Shown here: piece by piece, positions 9,913 through 18,133 of the stretch | Layout of the letters: each line of letters starts with the position of its first letter | How positions within the stretch are numbered: position 1 is the stretch's first letter | Notes under the pieces: generated by a model | What the model was told of the DNA's origin: nothing | Seen by the model: the letters and a program-made list of their open reading frames with translations, nothing else | The model's database searches: none | Origin: Cyanobium sp. CH-040 | GTDB taxonomy: Bacteria; Cyanobacteriota; Cyanobacteriia; PCC-6307; Cyanobiaceae | Length of the DNA stretch: 64,000 bases | Assembly (NCBI RefSeq): GCF_024346135.1 | Contig: NZ_JAGQCJ010000001.1 | Span: forward strand, 186,001-250,000 | Direction of reading: 5' to 3' | Position numbers and translations under genes: made by a program

Positions 9913-11061
9913 ATGGCTGTCTCCGGCGGCGCTTCGGCAGCGGCGGCCTCCCTGCCGCCGGAGACCTGGCAGCGCAGCCGGGTGCTGCTGCTGCTGGCCG
10001 CCACCGCCACCGCCGCGGTGCCCGGCATCTCCGCCGCCGGCGCCACCGCCGAGGCGCGCCGCAGCACCGCCGCCGCCGATGCCGAGCTGCTGGTGCTGGG
10101 CCCCGGGCGTCCGCCGGTGCATGCCCTGCCGCCCCTGCCGGCCGGGGTGAGCCCGGCCCTGATCAGCCATGTGGTGCTGGCGGAGCTGGGGCTCCTGCCC
10201 CGGCTGACGGTGGTGGACCTGGGCTGCGCCGTGGCCCCGGCCGTGCCCCACCTGCGCCTGCCCGCGGCGGAAGGCGGCGGACCGGCGGCCTGCCTGAGCG
10301 GGGGCCGCGCCCTGGGTGCCGCCCGGGCGGAGGCCCTGCTGCGCCGGGGGCGGTGCTGGGGCGAACGGCTGGATCCCCGCCAGCCCCTGGTGCTCGCCGA
10401 GTGCGTGCCGGGGGGCACCAGCACGGCTCTGGCGGTGCTGCGGGGTCTGGGGCTGGCGGCGGACGGCCTGGTGAGCGGCAGCCTGCGCCGCAGCGCCCAT
10501 GGGCTCAAGGCCGGCCTGGTGAGGCGCGGTCTGACGGCCGCAGGGCTGCCGGCCGCGGGCGCCCATCCCGCCGCGGTGCTGGCGGCGCTGGGGGATCCGA
10601 TGCAGCCCCTGGCGGCGGCGCTCACCCTGGCGGCGGTGGGCCGGGGGGTGCCGGTGCTGCTGGCGGGGGGCAGCCAGATGGCGGCGGTGCTGGCCCTGGC
10701 CCTGGCCCTGGCGCCCGCGGAGCGGCGCCCGCAGCTGGCCCGGGGCACCATCATCGCCACCACCGCCTGGGTGGCCGAGGAGGCCGGCAGCGATCTGCAG
10801 CGGCTGCTGGGCCTGATCGGCGAGCGCTGGCAGGTGAGCCCGCGGCTGGAGGTGGCGGGTCTGCGCTTTCACGGCTGCGCCAGCGCCGCCCTGCGCGACT
10901 ACGAGCGCGGCTACGTCAAGGAGGGGGTGGGCGCCGGCGGCCTGGCCTGGCTGTGGCAGCGCTGCGGCCGGGACCCTCAAGAGCTGGCCCGGCTCTGCGA
11001 CCGTGCCTGCGGGCGTCTGCTCGCCCACGCCGCCGACGCCGGCTCCGGAGCCGGTGCGTAG
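9913..11061 (+). CDS. UPF0284 family, CobT-like protein
   Basis: A 382-residue protein resembling nicotinate-nucleotide--dimethylbenzimidazole phosphoribosyltransferase (CobT) in the cyanobacterial/archaeal UPF0284 branch. Glycine-rich segments fit the CobT fold: ECVPGGTSTALAVLRGLG, LAALGDPMQPLAAALTLAA and VPVLLAGGSQMAAVLALA. Family membership suggests a role in the lower-ligand assembly of cobalamin or pseudocobalamin. Marine picocyanobacteria make pseudocobalamin, so the base used may be adenine (inference). It follows the membrane protein by 9 bases. cobM is elsewhere in this window (34783-35574). Confidence 0.75.
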   Translation: MAVSGGASAAAASLPPETWQRSRVLLLLAATATAAVPGISAAGATAEARRSTAAADAELLVLGPGRPPVHALPPLPAGVSPALISHVVLAELGLLPRLTVVDLGCAVAPAVPHLRLPAAEGGGPAACLSGGRALGAARAEALLRRGRCWGERLDPRQPLVLAECVPGGTSTALAVLRGLGLAADGLVSGSLRRSAHGLKAGLVRRGLTAAGLPAAGAHPAAVLAALGDPMQPLAAALTLAAVGRGVPVLLAGGSQMAAVLALALALAPAERRPQLARGTIIATTAWVAEEAGSDLQRLLGLIGERWQVSPRLEVAGLRFHGCASAALRDYERGYVKEGVGAGGLAWLWQRCGRDPQELARLCDRACGRLLAHAADAGSGAGA

Positions 11062-11071
11062 GGTCGGCCCC

Positions 11072-12106
11072 ATGAGCCCTTCCGTTCCGGTCCTGCGCCG
11101 CCGCCAGCTGCTCCGGCTCGGTGCCGCTGGCCTGGGCCTGATGGCTCTGCCCACCGGGCTTGCCGGCTGCCGCCCCCAGCCCAGCGAGGAGCTGCTGCAT
11201 GTCAGCGGTGCCCTGCCCGCCGCCTGGCTGCGTCTGCTGCCCCGGCCCTGGCGGGCCCGGCCGCTGCCGGAGCCCCAGGCCATCAGTGCCCGCCTCGCCG
11301 CCACCTCGGCGGCGCAGCCGCCACCGGCCCTGGTGGCCCTCGGGGATGGCTGGGCGACGGCCCTGCCGCCGCAGCGGTGGCGCCCGCTGCAGCTGGAGCC
11401 GCTGCTGGCCGGGCTGGCCGACTGGGCCAGGCCCGCCGCACGACTGTTCGCTGACGGCACGGCCCCCGCCGTGGCCTTCCCCTGGTCGTTCAGCCCCTGG
11501 GTGCTGGCGCTGCGCTCGCGGCCGGCCCTGGCCGCACGGGGCGAGGAGGGCTGGGACCTGCTGCTGGACCCCAGCCTGCGCGGCCGGCTGGTGCTGCCCT
11601 CCAGTCCGCGGCTGTGCATGGAGCTGATGGGCCGCGACTACGAGCGCATCGCAGCGCTGCGCCGCCAGCCCCTGGCCTACGACGACCGCCATGCCCTCAA
11701 CCTGTTGCTGGGCGGGGAGGCCGAGGCGGCTGTGGTGCCCCTCCGGCCGCTGATCCCGCTGCTGCGCCGCGATCCCCGGCTGGCCGTGGTGCTGCCGGCT
11801 GCAGGCGCGCCCCTCAGCTGGCAGTTGCTGCTGCGGCCCCAGGGGGGGCAGGCCGCCCCACCCCAGGACTGGATGGAGCTGGCCCTGCAGCCGCCGCTGC
11901 TGCCGGCCCTGCTGCAGAACGGCTGGGTGCCGCCGCTGCCCCGCAGCGTGCTGGAGCCGCTGGCGGCACGCTTCCCGGATCCCATCGCCGCCCTGCTGCT
12001 GCCGCCGCAGGGGGTGCTGGAGCGCTGCTGGAGCCTGCCTCCCCTCAGCGTGCCCGAGCAGCTGGCCCTGCAGACGGTGTGGGACGCCGCCGCACCTCCC
12101 GCCTGA
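11072..12106 (+). CDS. Exported solute-binding-like lipoprotein
   Basis: A 344-residue protein. The N-terminus has a twin-arginine-like RRRQLLRLG, a hydrophobic stretch and a lipobox (GLAGC, Cys near residue 33), so Tat export and lipidation are likely. The body resembles PotD-type or iron-type periplasmic binding proteins: WDLLLDPSLRGRLVLPSSPR and an AEAAVVPLRPLIPLL segment, as in polyamine/Fe binding proteins. The ATG at 11072 puts the signal at the N-terminus; an earlier in-frame start would overlap the UPF0284 gene. No permease or ATPase adjoins it, so its ligand and partners are unknown. Confidence 0.65.
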   Translation: MSPSVPVLRRRQLLRLGAAGLGLMALPTGLAGCRPQPSEELLHVSGALPAAWLRLLPRPWRARPLPEPQAISARLAATSAAQPPPALVALGDGWATALPPQRWRPLQLEPLLAGLADWARPAARLFADGTAPAVAFPWSFSPWVLALRSRPALAARGEEGWDLLLDPSLRGRLVLPSSPRLCMELMGRDYERIAALRRQPLAYDDRHALNLLLGGEAEAAVVPLRPLIPLLRRDPRLAVVLPAAGAPLSWQLLLRPQGGQAAPPQDWMELALQPPLLPALLQNGWVPPLPRSVLEPLAARFPDPIAALLLPPQGVLERCWSLPPLSVPEQLALQTVWDAAAPPA

Positions 12107-12135
12107 GCCGGCACTGCGCTGCCGTCAGGGCTCAG
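12103..12135. terminator. Hairpin spanning both convergent stop codons
   Basis: CTGAGCC (12103-12109) pairs perfectly with GGCTCAG (12129-12135). The arms contain the stop of the binding protein and the reverse-strand stop of the aldo/keto reductase. An inner GGCA/TGCC stem (12110-12113/12120-12123) extends it. No T-run follows. Confidence 0.45.
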
Positions 12136-13343
12136 CCCCAGAGCCGCCGCCGCGGCGCGGCGGCCAGCCGGCGGTGGGTGTCGGCCAGCAGATCGGGGAT
12201 GGGCAGCTGGTGCGGGCAGCGGGGCAGACAGGCGCCGCAGCGGCCGCAGGCCTCGGCGTTCAGCTCCTCCCACCAGTGGCCGGCGCGGCCAATGAGGTTG
12301 TAGCGCTCTTCGGCGAAGGCCTGCATGCCGTGTCCCACGGCCAGGTTGCGCAGGCGCAGCAGTTCAGGGATCGGCACGGCGTTGGGGCAGGGCAGGCAGG
12401 CGCGGCACTGGCCGCAGCGCTCGCTGCCCAGGCGCCCGCGCCCGGCGGCGGCCAGACGCTCGAGCGCAGCGCGCTGGGCCGGGGAGAGCCAGCTGGGCGC
12501 CTCTCCCTTGCGGGATCCAGAGCCCTCGCCAGCCGTCCGGGGTCCGGCGATGGCGGCGGCCCAGGCCAGATCGCCCGGCTGCTCCGCCCCCAGGCTCAGG
12601 GTGGAGATCCCCTGATCGAGCAGGAAGCGGTAGGCCAGCTCCAGGGGGTGGAACGGGGCGCAGTCGGCCAGCAGCTCCGGCGGCGGCTCGTACAGGCGGC
12701 CGCCCTTGTCGGCCGGGGAGATGGCAAGCACGCCGATGCCGCCGGCCAGGGCGGCGCGGGCGATGGCCAGGCGGGTCTGGTCGAACAGGTGCACGTGCAG
12801 GCTGCAGGCCGTGAAGCGGCCCGTGGCCAGGGCGGCCTCGATCAGGTCGTTGCTGCCGTGGCTGGTGAAGCCCACCTGGTGCACCAGGCCTTCGCCCTGG
12901 GCCCAGGCCAGCAGCTCAGCGCCCGGCCCCCGGGTGGCCCAGTGCAGGTGCTCGGGCCGGTTGAGGCCGTGCACCGCCAGGGTGCTGAGCCGGGGGACGT
13001 CCAGCCGTCCCAGGATCGCCCGCAGCTGCCGGCGGCCGGTCTCCAGGTCGCAGCCCGGGAGCAGCTTGCTGGTGATCCGCCAGCCGTCCGCCGGTGCCCG
13101 TCCTTCCGCGCCGAGGGCCGCCAGGGCCCGGCCCAGGAAGGTTTCGGCCGGGCCGTAGGCGGGGGCGGTCTCCAGGTGGTTGATGCCGGCGGCCAGGGCG
13201 GCGCGCAGCACCGATTCCATCTGGGCCGGGCTGGCCAGGGCGCGCATCGTGCCCAGGGTGAAGGGCGACACGCTCTGCCCGGCCCCGAAGGACCGGGGCC
13301 CGCCGGCCGCGGGCTCAGGCCGGCTGGTCGCCGGCGGTGTCAT
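12132..13343 (-). CDS. Aldo/keto reductase with C-terminal ferredoxin-type clusters
   Basis: A 403-residue fusion. Residues about 15-270 form an aldo/keto reductase TIM barrel (HLETAPAYG with the catalytic tyrosine, VGFTSHG, ISPADKGG). The C-terminal 100 residues carry two cysteine sets, CGQCRACLPCP and CGRCGACLPRCP, as expected for 4Fe-4S binding. This architecture is known for a family of predicted oxidoreductases; the substrate is unknown. The ATG at 13343 removes an implausible leader but still overlaps the end of the upstream nuclease gene by 29 bases, implying co-transcription with it. Confidence 0.85.
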   Translation of the reverse strand: MTPPATSRPEPAAGGPRSFGAGQSVSPFTLGTMRALASPAQMESVLRAALAAGINHLETAPAYGPAETFLGRALAALGAEGRAPADGWRITSKLLPGCDLETGRRQLRAILGRLDVPRLSTLAVHGLNRPEHLHWATRGPGAELLAWAQGEGLVHQVGFTSHGSNDLIEAALATGRFTACSLHVHLFDQTRLAIARAALAGGIGVLAISPADKGGRLYEPPPELLADCAPFHPLELAYRFLLDQGISTLSLGAEQPGDLAWAAAIAGPRTAGEGSGSRKGEAPSWLSPAQRAALERLAAAGRGRLGSERCGQCRACLPCPNAVPIPELLRLRNLAVGHGMQAFAEERYNLIGRAGHWWEELNAEACGRCGACLPRCPHQLPIPDLLADTHRRLAAAPRRRLWG

Positions 13344-13908
13344 CGCCGCTCTCACGGGTCTCGCCCCCTTCACCAGGCTCCTCGCCGTGGGCTTCCGGCT
13401 CGGGCCGGGCCTGGCTCAGGTGGCGCACCAGCTCGGCGGGACTCACCGAGTCGAGGAAGCGCCGGAACTCGCTGCTGTCCTGCTCGTCGGCCTCGGCATC
13501 CACGGGGATCGAGGCGTCCGCCACCACCTCCTCCAGCATCCAGATGCCGCTGCCGGTGCGCACCGCCAGGGCGATCGCGTCGCTGGGCCGGGCATCCACC
13601 TCCAGCAGCGGCTGCTCGGCTTCGCCCTGGCGGCTGAGCTTGAGGGCGGCCCGGAAGGTGTTGTCCTCGATGGCGTGGATGATCACCCGCTCCAGCTGCA
13701 GTTCGCCGGCCTTCAGCAGCGACACCATCAGGTCGTGGCTGAGGGGCCGGGGCGGCGGCTCGCTGGCGACGCCGGCGAGGATGTTCTGGGCCTGGGCCTG
13801 GTCGATCCAGATCGGCACCTGGCGGCGGCCCGAGGGATCGCGCAGCAGCACGATCGGACTGCGGCTGGCAGCGTCCAGCGCGATGCCGGCGACGCTCATC
13901 TCCACCAT
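13315..13908 (-). CDS. Bifunctional nuclease (BFN/DUF151) family protein
   Basis: A 197-residue protein. The BFN domain spans residues about 1-140 (VLLRDPSGRRQVPIWIDQAQA, VIIHAIEDNTFRAAL, VDARPSDAIALAVRTG) and is followed by an acidic, Glu/Asp-rich tail. The family has reported DNase/RNase activity in plants; in bacteria its role is poorly defined. The ATG at 13908 (MVEMSVAG) is chosen over 13956 because homologous proteins begin close to the MxVAGIALD strand. It is divergent from riboflavin synthase, with only 50 bases between the starts. Confidence 0.85.
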   Translation of the reverse strand: MVEMSVAGIALDAASRSPIVLLRDPSGRRQVPIWIDQAQAQNILAGVASEPPPRPLSHDLMVSLLKAGELQLERVIIHAIEDNTFRAALKLSRQGEAEQPLLEVDARPSDAIALAVRTGSGIWMLEEVVADASIPVDAEADEQDSSEFRRFLDSVSPAELVRHLSQARPEPEAHGEEPGEGGETRESGDDTAGDQPA

Positions 13909-13958
13909 GGTCCAGCTCCCCCTCTGATCGATTATGACCATCGGGGAGGGCCGCAACG

Positions 13959-14621
13959 ATGTTCACCGGACTGGTGCGGGCCACGGGCCTGATCGAACGG
14001 GCAGGCGGCGGCGTCCGGCTGCGCTGGGCGTCATCCCCGGGGGACTGGGGCCCCGCCGGGCTGGCGCTCGGTGACAGCGTGGCGGTGGACGGGGTGTGCC
14101 TGACGGTGGCGGAGCGGCTGGGCGACGGCTTCCGCGCCGATGTGAGCGAGGAGACCCTCGGCCGCAGCACGCTTGCGCTCAAGGCCGACCGGCGCGCCGC
14201 CGTGAACCTGGAGCCGGCCCTGCGCCTGAGCGACCGGCTCGGCGGGCACCTGGTGAGCGGCCACGTGGATGGTCTCGGGCTGGTGGAGGCGATCGAGGCC
14301 CGGCAGGAGTCGTGGCATCTGGTGATCCGCTGGCAGGATCCCGCCTACGGGCGCTATGTGTGCGACAAGGCCAGCGTGGCGGTGGATGGCGTCAGCCTCA
14401 CCGTGGCCGGCAGCGATGCGGGCGGCAGCCGTTTCTGGATCGCCGTGATTCCCCACACCTGGGCCGGCACCACCCTGCGGCTGCTGCGGCCGGGCGACGC
14501 GGTGAACCTGGAGGCCGACCTGCTGGCCAAGTACGCCGAGAGCCTGCTGCGCGCGCGTCCCCCGTCTGCGCCTCCCCCCCTCGATGCGGCCTGGCTGGTC
14601 GAACACGGCTGGTCTGCCTAG
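13959..14621 (+). CDS. ribE: Riboflavin synthase, alpha chain
   Basis: A 220-residue enzyme that dismutates two 6,7-dimethyl-8-ribityllumazine molecules to riboflavin. It shows the internal duplication of the family: MFTGLV at the start, GDSVAVDGVCLTV in the first barrel and ASVAVDGVSLTV in the second, with SGHVDGLG between. Length fits. The start codon is in a 50-base divergent spacer shared with the nuclease gene. The HdeD-like gene begins 26 bases downstream. Confidence 0.95.
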   Translation: MFTGLVRATGLIERAGGGVRLRWASSPGDWGPAGLALGDSVAVDGVCLTVAERLGDGFRADVSEETLGRSTLALKADRRAAVNLEPALRLSDRLGGHLVSGHVDGLGLVEAIEARQESWHLVIRWQDPAYGRYVCDKASVAVDGVSLTVAGSDAGGSRFWIAVIPHTWAGTTLRLLRPGDAVNLEADLLAKYAESLLRARPPSAPPPLDAAWLVEHGWSA

Positions 14622-14647
14622 CTTCGGAGCAGCCGAGCCGTGAGCCG

Positions 14648-15247
14648 ATGACCCGGTCCTCCCGACTGCTTCTGGGCGGCCAGCTGCGGGCCTTCACCCT
14701 GTTCGAAGGGGTGCTGATGCTGGTGCTGGGGGTGCTGGCCCTGCTCTTCCCGGTGCTGGCCTCCGTGTGGGCCACGGCGGTGGTTGCCCTGGCCTTCCTG
14801 GTGGGCGGCATCGTGGGCTGGATCGACAATCTGATGCGGGCCCGCCTGCTCAACCGCTGGCTGATCTTCTGGCGGCTGGTGGTCTCCACCCTCTTCCTGG
14901 TGGCCGGTTTCACCATCATTCAGCAGCTGGGCTCGGGCCGGGCCGCCGCGGACGCCTCCGTCGCCACCCTCGCCCTGGCCCTCGGCCTGGTGTTCCTGGC
15001 GGAGGGGGCGGTGGCCGTGGGTGTGTCGCTCTCCCACCGCCGCATCCGCGGCTGGGGCTGGGGGCTGCTCAACGGTCTGGTGACCCTGGCCCTGGGGGTG
15101 GTGATCCTCACCATGAGCAAGCAGGCCCTGCTCAGCGTGGTCGGCATCCTGGTGGGCGTGAGCTTCCTCTTCAGCGGCATCGATCTGCTCACCTTCAGCG
15201 CCAGCTTCCATGACGACGAGCCGGACGATGCCGGCGAGCCGGACTGA
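14648..15247 (+). CDS. HdeD-family membrane protein (DUF308)
   Basis: A 199-residue protein with six predicted membrane segments arranged as two three-helix halves, typical of HdeD/DUF308 proteins. It ends in an acidic tail (HDDEPDDAGEPD). In E. coli HdeD is linked to acid resistance; in cyanobacteria the role is undefined. It follows ribE by 26 bases and converges on the cyAbrB gene. Confidence 0.85.
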   Translation: MTRSSRLLLGGQLRAFTLFEGVLMLVLGVLALLFPVLASVWATAVVALAFLVGGIVGWIDNLMRARLLNRWLIFWRLVVSTLFLVAGFTIIQQLGSGRAAADASVATLALALGLVFLAEGAVAVGVSLSHRRIRGWGWGLLNGLVTLALGVVILTMSKQALLSVVGILVGVSFLFSGIDLLTFSASFHDDEPDDAGEPD

Positions 15248-15275
15248 ACCCCCTCGGGATTCCCCGGGTTCAGTC
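15242..15275. terminator. Perfect 10-bp hairpin joining two convergent stop codons
   Basis: GACTGAACCC (15242-15251) is the exact reverse complement of GGGTTCAGTC (15266-15275), with a 14-base loop. The left arm holds the TGA of the HdeD-like gene and the right arm the reverse-strand TGA of the AbrB gene. It is probably a bidirectional terminator, although no U-tract follows on either side. Confidence 0.6.
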
Positions 15276-15713
15276 GCTGTCCCCGGCGCTGCTGTCCCCG
15301 GTGCCATCCCCGTTCTCGCCGGCTTCCCCGTCTTCGAGGCGCGTCAGCCAGATCGCGCCGGTTTCGGGGTGCAGGTCGATGCGGAAGGTCTGGCCCGGCT
15401 CCAGGCCCAGCAGGCGCGTGTAGGCATGGCCGATCAGCAGGTTGCCGTTGCCGTGCACGCGGGTGCGGAATTCGGCCTGCCGTCCGCGCCCTCCGGACGA
15501 GCCGCCCGCCTCCGCCTGAACCGGCAGGGCATACCCCTTGGCCAGCACCAGCGCGCGGTAGAAGCTCTTGCGCAGCACCCGGCCGCTCGGCCCCACATAG
15601 CCGCAGGCGCGGGCGATCTGATCCTCCGGCCGGTTGCTGAGGGCCCGGGCGCGATCCAGCAGCGCCTTGCCCTCGAGCATCTCCCCCGGAGCCGGACCGT
15701 TGCCTGACGCCAT
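15270..15713 (-). CDS. AbrB-like transcriptional regulator (cyAbrB)
   Basis: A 147-residue cyanobacterial AbrB homologue. The N-terminal region begins MLEGKALLDRARAL and contains IARACGYVG, features of the cyAbrB family. A swapped-hairpin-like segment (AEFRTRVHGNGNLLIGHAYTRLLGLEPGQTF split by short loops) lies in the second half. An acidic tail ends the protein. cyAbrBs are global regulators of carbon/nitrogen balance and other processes. The ATG at 15713 gives the typical length; an earlier start lies before the conserved part. A symmetrical element lies 24 bases upstream. Confidence 0.85.
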   Translation of the reverse strand: MASGNGPAPGEMLEGKALLDRARALSNRPEDQIARACGYVGPSGRVLRKSFYRALVLAKGYALPVQAEAGGSSGGRGRQAEFRTRVHGNGNLLIGHAYTRLLGLEPGQTFRIDLHPETGAIWLTRLEDGEAGENGDGTGDSSAGDSD

Positions 15714-15736
15714 GGCTCTGATCCGCCCCCGCTTGC

Positions 15737-15754
15737 CTGGGCAATTCTGCCCAG
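15737..15754. promoter_or_regulatory. 7-bp inverted repeat upstream of cyAbrB
   Basis: CTGGGCA (15737-15743), ATTC, TGCCCAG (15748-15754), lying between ctaE and the cyAbrB start. It may be an operator for autoregulation or a weak end signal for the ctaCDE transcript; no T-run follows. Confidence 0.4.
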
Positions 15755-15815
15755 CTTCAGTGATCATCGGCAACCTGGGTCAGGGCAGCAGGGCCGGTCC
15801 GCGCCGCGAGCGACC

Positions 15816-16436
15816 TCAGAGCAGATAGAGGAGCGCGTAGAGCACCACCCAGATGCCGTCCACGAAGTGCCAGTAGAGCTCGGCCGCCTCGAGCCCGAAG
15901 GGGTTGGCGGCGCTCACCGCGCCGCCGCGCCGGGCCTGGAGTGTCACCACGGCGATGCAGATCACCCCCAGGGTGACGTGCAGACCGTGGAAGCCGGTGA
16001 GGGCATAGAAGGTGCTGGCGAAGAGGTTGTCGGTGAGGCCGAAGGGCAGGCTGAAGTACTCCACCATCTGCCCGGCCAGGAAGGCGATCCCCAGTCCCGC
16101 GGTCACCGCCAGCCAGCGCTGGCAGGAGAGCGGCCGGTCAGCCAGGCAGGCACGACCGGCCCGGTGGAAGGTGAAGCTGCTCACCAGCAGCAGCACGGTG
16201 TTGATGCTGGGCAGCAGCAGTTCCAGTTCGTAGGTGCTGCCTTCCGGCAGCGGGTTCACGGCCCGGAAGGTGAGGTAGGCGGCGAAGAAGCCGGCGAAGG
16301 TCATGCCGTCGGCCACCAGGAAGGTGGCCAGGCCGAACAGGCGGGCGTCCCGGTGCTGGTGCTCCGCATGGCCCGGGGGGGCGGCGTCGCCTTCCGGCGT
16401 CTGGCGGCGCAGGTCTTCAGGGGTGGTGGTGGTCAT
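15816..16436 (-). CDS. ctaE: Cytochrome c oxidase subunit III
   Basis: A 206-residue membrane subunit of the aa3-type terminal oxidase, with five hydrophobic segments. Motifs TFYALTGFHGLHVTLGV and AAELYWHFVDGIWVVLY are diagnostic of subunit III. The short N-terminus (His/Asp-rich, EHQHRDARLFG) is normal for cyanobacterial proteins. The ATG at 16436 overlaps the stop of ctaD by four bases (ATGA). It is the last gene of the ctaCDE operon. Confidence 0.95.
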   Translation of the reverse strand: MTTTTPEDLRRQTPEGDAAPPGHAEHQHRDARLFGLATFLVADGMTFAGFFAAYLTFRAVNPLPEGSTYELELLLPSINTVLLLVSSFTFHRAGRACLADRPLSCQRWLAVTAGLGIAFLAGQMVEYFSLPFGLTDNLFASTFYALTGFHGLHVTLGVICIAVVTLQARRGGAVSAANPFGLEAAELYWHFVDGIWVVLYALLYLL

Positions 16437-18070
16437 GGGCGGGTCTCGGCAAGGGCTGGAGCAGGCGCGTGGCCATAGCCGTAGGGCTCGGCCACCAGCG
16501 GTGCCTCGCCGTGCCAGTTCTCCACCGGCGGCGGCGAGCTGGTGAGCCACTCGGGGGTGAGGGCATTCCAGGGATTGTCACCGGCCGGCTGGCCGCGCAG
16601 GGCGGTGACCACCACGTTGAGCAAGAGCGGCAGGGTGCTGACCGCCATGATCAGGGCCCCCACGCTGCTCACCTGGTTGAGGGTGGTGAAGGCCGGGTCG
16701 TATTCCGCCACCCGTCTGGGCATGCCGTTGAGGCCCAGCCAGTGCTGGGGCAGGAAACAGAGGTTGAAGCCGATGAAGGTGAGCAGGAAGTGCAGCCTCC
16801 CGAGGTCTTCGTTCAGCAGCCGGCCGGTGAACTTGGGATACCAGTGGTAGAGGGCGGCGAAGATCACGAACACCGTGCCTCCATAGACGATGTAATGGAA
16901 GTGGCCGACCACGTAATAGGTGTCGTGCACGTGGATGTCGAATGGCACCTGGGCCAGCGTGATGCCGGTGATGCCCCCGAACACGAAATTGAGGATGAAG
17001 CCGCAGGAGAACAGCATCGCAGAATTGAGGGCGATCTTGCCGCCCCACAGCGTGGCCAGCCAGTTGAAGAACTTGATCCCCGTGGGCACGGCGATGAAGG
17101 AGGTGGCGATCGTGAAGAACAGGCGCATCCAGGGTGGTGTGCCGCTGGTGAACATGTGGTGGGCCCACACGATCAGGCCCAGGAACACGATGCCCATGAT
17201 CGAATACACCATGGTGGTGTAGCCGAAGAGGGGCTTGCGGGCATGCACTGGCAGGATCTCGCTCACCAGCCCGAAGGCTGGCAGCACCATGATGTAGACG
17301 GCCGGGTGGGAATAGAACCAGAAGAGGTGCTGATACACCACCACGTTGCCGCCCAGTTCGGGGTTGAAGAAACCGGTATGGGCGATGATGTCGAAGCTCA
17401 GCAGGATCAGAACCCCCGCCAGCACGGGGGTGGAGAGCACCACCAGCAGGCTGGTTCCCAGCATGGCCCAGCAGTACATGGGCAGTTGCATCATCTTCAG
17501 ACCCGGACGCCGCAGTTTCAGCACCGTGGCGATGAAGTTGACGGCCCCGAAGATGGAGCTGCCGCCCAGCAGCAGCACACTGAGAATCCACACCACCTGG
17601 CCGGCGGCCGGGGTGGTGAGGCTCAGCGGCGGATAGGCGGTCCAACCGGACTGGGCCGCGGCCCCGGCCAGCAGGTAGCTGCTGATCAGCAGCAGACCTG
17701 CCGGTGGAATCATCCAGAAGGCCACGGCGTTCAGACGTGGGAAGGCCATGTCCCGGGCGCCCACGTAGAAGGGGATCAGATAGTTCCCGAAGGCGCCGTT
17801 CACCACCGGCACGATCCACAGAAAGATCATCACCGTGCCGTGCAGGGTGAGCACCTCGTTGTAGGTATCGCGGCTCACGAAGTCGGCGATCGGGCTCACC
17901 AGTTCCGTGCGGATCACACCGGCCAGGGCACCCCCCACCAGATAGAAGAAGAAGCCACACACCAGGTACTGCAGGCCGATCACCTTGTGATCCAGGCTGA
18001 AGCTGAAATAGCGCAACCAGCCGCTGGGCTGGAGGCGGGGTTCCAGGGCGCTGGGGTCGGCGACGGTCAT
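16433..18070 (-). CDS. ctaD: Cytochrome c oxidase subunit I
   Basis: A 545-residue catalytic subunit containing heme a and the heme a3-CuB centre. Ligand motifs are visible: LHGTVMIFLW, the YSHPAVYIMVLP segment with the His-Tyr pair, VWAHHMF (CuB histidines) and VVGHFHYIVYGG (heme a3 and heme a histidines). Twelve membrane segments are expected. It is the middle gene of ctaCDE, 63 bases after ctaC, and overlaps ctaE by four bases. It couples oxygen reduction to proton pumping in respiration. Confidence 0.98.
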   Translation of the reverse strand: MTVADPSALEPRLQPSGWLRYFSFSLDHKVIGLQYLVCGFFFYLVGGALAGVIRTELVSPIADFVSRDTYNEVLTLHGTVMIFLWIVPVVNGAFGNYLIPFYVGARDMAFPRLNAVAFWMIPPAGLLLISSYLLAGAAAQSGWTAYPPLSLTTPAAGQVVWILSVLLLGGSSIFGAVNFIATVLKLRRPGLKMMQLPMYCWAMLGTSLLVVLSTPVLAGVLILLSFDIIAHTGFFNPELGGNVVVYQHLFWFYSHPAVYIMVLPAFGLVSEILPVHARKPLFGYTTMVYSIMGIVFLGLIVWAHHMFTSGTPPWMRLFFTIATSFIAVPTGIKFFNWLATLWGGKIALNSAMLFSCGFILNFVFGGITGITLAQVPFDIHVHDTYYVVGHFHYIVYGGTVFVIFAALYHWYPKFTGRLLNEDLGRLHFLLTFIGFNLCFLPQHWLGLNGMPRRVAEYDPAFTTLNQVSSVGALIMAVSTLPLLLNVVVTALRGQPAGDNPWNALTPEWLTSSPPPVENWHGEAPLVAEPYGYGHAPAPALAETRP

Positions 18071-18133
18071 GATGGGAGGAAGGCCGGGAAGGAGAAGGTT
18101 GGGCTGAACGGGGCGGCGGTCACCGGGTGAATC

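Noticed and set aside
12174-13637. Long plus-strand open frame opposite the aldo/keto reductase gene
   Set aside because: The minus-strand gene has intact catalytic and Fe-S motifs; the plus frame has no recognisable domain.
16469-18130. Long plus-strand open frame opposite ctaD
   Set aside because: It mirrors a textbook cytochrome oxidase subunit I gene and encodes a His/Gln/Gly-rich composition typical of antisense shadows.
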